A DNA stretch of 64,000 nucleotides from Mycobacterium barrassiae (GTDB taxonomy: Bacteria > Actinomycetota > Actinomycetes > Mycobacteriales > Mycobacteriaceae): assembly GCF_025822765.1 (NCBI RefSeq), contig NZ_JACKUK010000027.1, positions 187,626 to 251,625 of the forward strand, given 5' to 3'. This document shows positions 62,175-64,000 of this stretch, one piece after another. Each line of letters begins with the position of its first letter. Position 1 is the first letter of the stretch. Made by a program: the position numbers and the translations under genes. Under the pieces are notes generated by a model, which searched no databases, was not told where the DNA came from, and worked only from the letters and a program-made list of their open reading frames with translations.

Positions 62175-63112
62175 GTCGACACCTCGCTGCCCCGTGTCAC
62201 CGAACGCAGGTAGTAGAGCATCGGCAGCAATGCGATGAGGAATACCAGCATGACGAACGCCCCGGCCTGACCGGTTTGGCCGGGGGCCTGTACGCCGTCG
62301 TTGATCAGGTTGCCGACCATGGTCGTTTTCGGCGATGCCGACAACATGTCGTTGGTGAAGTAGTCGCCGAGCATCGGCAGACAGGTCAGCAGCAGCGCCG
62401 CCACGATCGTGGGCCGGCACAACGGCAGTGTTACGCGCCAGAACGACGAGAAGCGGTCGGCGCCAAGGTCACGCGACGCCTCGAGCATCGGCTGCGAAAG
62501 TCGGTCGAGGCCGGCATACAGAGGCAGGATCATGTACGGGACATAGCCGTACACGAGCCCGAGGATCACCACCACGGGTTGACCGGTCAGCCATTTGATG
62601 TCCGGCGTGAAGAGGCCGCCGAAGCTGAGCACCTTGTTCAAGAGCCCGTCGTCCTGCAGCAGGTTCACCCACGCGAACATCCGCATCATGTAGCTGATCC
62701 AGAACGGCGCGATCAACAGCGCGAGCAACAACCCCTTGCGCTTCCCGGCGAGCCGGGCCACGTAGTACGAGACCGGGAAGGCGATGAGTAGGCACAGCGC
62801 ACTGGCCACCAGCACGTAGACGAACGTGCGCATGATCGCCGGGCCGTACACACCGTTCTCGCCGACGATGTGGGTCAGCACATAGGTGAACTGGGTGGGA
62901 TCCCACTCGAGTGGGTTCCACACCGGGATGGGCGTGCGGAACAGCGGATCGATCTGACCGAAGACGATGCACAACACCACATAAAGCGGGAAGAGGAAAA
63001 ACACGCACAGCCAGACGATTCCGGGCGCGGCCAGCACGGCCCACACCCGATTGCCACGCTCCCGGGCCGGTGGAGCCTGCCGCGACGGCGCGGCGACTAC
63101 CGGGACCGCCAC
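62171..63112 (-). CDS. ABC transporter permease, PotB-like
   Basis: Inner-membrane permease of 313 residues with a basic N-terminus and six helices. Its EAA loop is LEASRDLGADRFSSFWRVTLPL, and AFPVSYYVARLAGKRKG and APFWISYMMRMFAWVNLL are characteristic of PotB/PotH proteins. It pairs with the PotC-like permease. GTG 63112 follows the binding-protein stop by six bases. The transported substrate is inferred to be a polyamine or related amine. Confidence 0.93.
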   Translation of the reverse strand: MAVPVVAAPSRQAPPARERGNRVWAVLAAPGIVWLCVFFLFPLYVVLCIVFGQIDPLFRTPIPVWNPLEWDPTQFTYVLTHIVGENGVYGPAIMRTFVYVLVASALCLLIAFPVSYYVARLAGKRKGLLLALLIAPFWISYMMRMFAWVNLLQDDGLLNKVLSFGGLFTPDIKWLTGQPVVVILGLVYGYVPYMILPLYAGLDRLSQPMLEASRDLGADRFSSFWRVTLPLCRPTIVAALLLTCLPMLGDYFTNDMLSASPKTTMVGNLINDGVQAPGQTGQAGAFVMLVFLIALLPMLYYLRSVTRGSEVST

Positions 63113-63118
63113 TGCTTC

Positions 63119-64000
63119 TTACGACCCGCCGCCGGCCTGGAAGGCCTGCCACACGTTGCGCCAGGCGGTCTCGTTGGCGGCATCGAGTTCCAGCAACCGG
63201 TAGCCGTTGTCGAAGTACTCGGGTCGCACGATCGCCGACTGCAGGTGCTCCGGGATGAACTCCTCTTGGACAAGGGAATCCGGGGTTATGCTGTTCTGCG
63301 GTGGCTGGTAACCGATCGCGGTGAAGTTCTCCATCGCCACCTCGGGATCGAGCATGTGATTGATGAAGAGGTGCGCAAGGACCGGATTCTTGCCGCCGCG
63401 CAGCGTCACGAGCATGTCGTTGTCGACGAGTCCCTTGCCGTCCGAGGGGAACCAGTACCGAAGAATCTCCGGGCCGGTGCCTTCGGGCAGGTAGGACTGC
63501 GCGTTGATGATGTCGCCGGACCACATCTGCGCCAGACCCATCTGTCCGGCGGGCAGGTCGTTGTACATCGTGATGGTGACCTTCGGCGAGGTCGCTTTCA
63601 CCAGCTCCTGCAGTTGCTCACCGACCATCTTCAGATCGTCGGCATTCGATGTGTTGACGTCCGTGATGCCGTTCTTCAGCAGCACCATCGCCATCGCGGT
63701 GTGGAAGTCGTCGAGGATCGCCGTCTTGCCCTTGTACTGCGGATCCCACAGCGATGCATACGGATTGGACAACGCGCCGATATCGGCGGGCACCTGGTCG
63801 GTGCGCCAACCGATTCCGGTCGTGTAGATGGTGTACGGCACGCTGTACTGCCAACCCTGGTCGTACCACGGGTTGGTGAAGCTGGGCCACACGTTCTTGA
63901 TGTTGGGAATGTAGGAGTGGTTCAGCGGACGCAGCAGCCCGCCGTTCACCAGGCGGCTGATCTCCGTGTAGTTGGCGTTGTAGATGTCGAAGTCCACACC
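63119..64000 (-). CDS. ABC transporter substrate-binding protein, PotD-like (5' end beyond window)
   Basis: The C-terminal 292 or so residues of a spermidine/putrescine-type periplasmic binding protein are encoded; the start and signal sequence lie past the right edge. Family segments are DIYNANYTEISRLVNGGLLRPLN, NPWYDQGWQYSVPYTIYTTGIGWRTD, DLPAGQMGLAQMWSGDIINA and HLFINHMLDPEVAMENFTAIGYQPPQ. Aromatic and acidic residues in the YTIYTTGIGWRTD and MWSGD parts line the amine-binding cleft in PotD. It is the first gene of the visible unit of binding protein, permeases, aldehyde dehydrogenase and Rieske oxygenase. Confidence 0.93.
   Translation of the reverse strand, partial: GVDFDIYNANYTEISRLVNGGLLRPLNHSYIPNIKNVWPSFTNPWYDQGWQYSVPYTIYTTGIGWRTDQVPADIGALSNPYASLWDPQYKGKTAILDDFHTAMAMVLLKNGITDVNTSNADDLKMVGEQLQELVKATSPKVTITMYNDLPAGQMGLAQMWSGDIINAQSYLPEGTGPEILRYWFPSDGKGLVDNDMLVTLRGGKNPVLAHLFINHMLDPEVAMENFTAIGYQPPQNSITPDSLVQEEFIPEHLQSAIVRPEYFDNGYRLLELDAANETAWRNVWQAFQAGGGS

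Overview
The window is high-GC actinobacterial chromosome from a mycobacterium, most likely a rapid-growing, environmental Mycolicibacterium-type species. The evidence is mycothiol synthesis (mshB), F420 synthesis (fbiC), phosphatidylinositol-mannoside synthesis (pimE, lpqW), an MmpL transporter, Ala/Pro-rich exported proteins, and a gene order that, from memory, follows M. tuberculosis Rv1178 down to about Rv1142 in inverse orientation. PE/PPE genes and narGHJI, which interrupt that stretch in M. tuberculosis, are not seen here. Other genes occupy those places.

Layout. 0-5 kb: a PucR-type regulator, a carotenoid oxygenase and a NarL-type two-component pair. 5-25 kb: a core-metabolism block with dapC, fdxC, an LmeA-like protein, YceI, fbiC, an exported protein, an Rv1171-like membrane protein with a small ORF, mshB, a CLC transporter, lpqW, typA, an AraC regulator beside a P450, mutT2, pterin dehydratase and pimE. 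25-30 kb: two Ala/Pro-rich exported proteins, a DUF1059 protein, a nitroreductase, a stripped-down serine recombinase and an HhH-GPD protein. 29.8-36 kb: a LytS/LytR two-component system followed by two successive small-membrane-protein plus ActP-like symporter modules, probably for monocarboxylate uptake. 36-43 kb: an MFS transporter, an Rv1155-like F420/FMN protein, two paralogous methyltransferases around a DUF1697 gene, a GntR regulator, a sirtuin, and an AbiEi/DUF559-type nuclease gene bracketed by two almost identical hairpin repeats.

42-46 kb: an operon of a full-length MMPL transporter (mmpL13 position), a TetR regulator and a methyltransferase, with a clear palindromic operator upstream. 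46-51 kb: DoxX, a 51-codon ORF with the best intrinsic terminator in the window, and an acyl-CoA operon (CoA-transferase/racemase, SDR, nitronate-monooxygenase-like) divergent from an enoyl-CoA hydratase-family gene. 51-58.7 kb: MFS transporters, a CPBP protease-like membrane protein, SDR/NAD-binding proteins, a gamma carbonic anhydrase, a GlxA-type regulator divergent from an MFS gene, and a FAS1 exported protein. 58.7-64 kb: an operon read leftward with a PotD-like binding protein (cut by the window edge), two PotB/PotC-like permeases, an aldehyde dehydrogenase and a Rieske oxygenase, probably for uptake and oxidation of a polyamine or quaternary amine.

The most unusual material lies outside the large ORFs. 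There are several small genes with good sequence support, a family of 53-54 nt palindromic elements at gene ends (three copies, two of them flanking the nuclease gene), other long perfect inverted repeats at transcription-unit ends, and three candidate operators (TetR/MMPL, GlxA/MFS, and GT[A/C]AC direct repeats before the Ala/Pro-rich genes). No tRNA, rRNA, CRISPR array or intact insertion sequence was seen. Product names rest on motif recognition and remembered family features; no database search was run.
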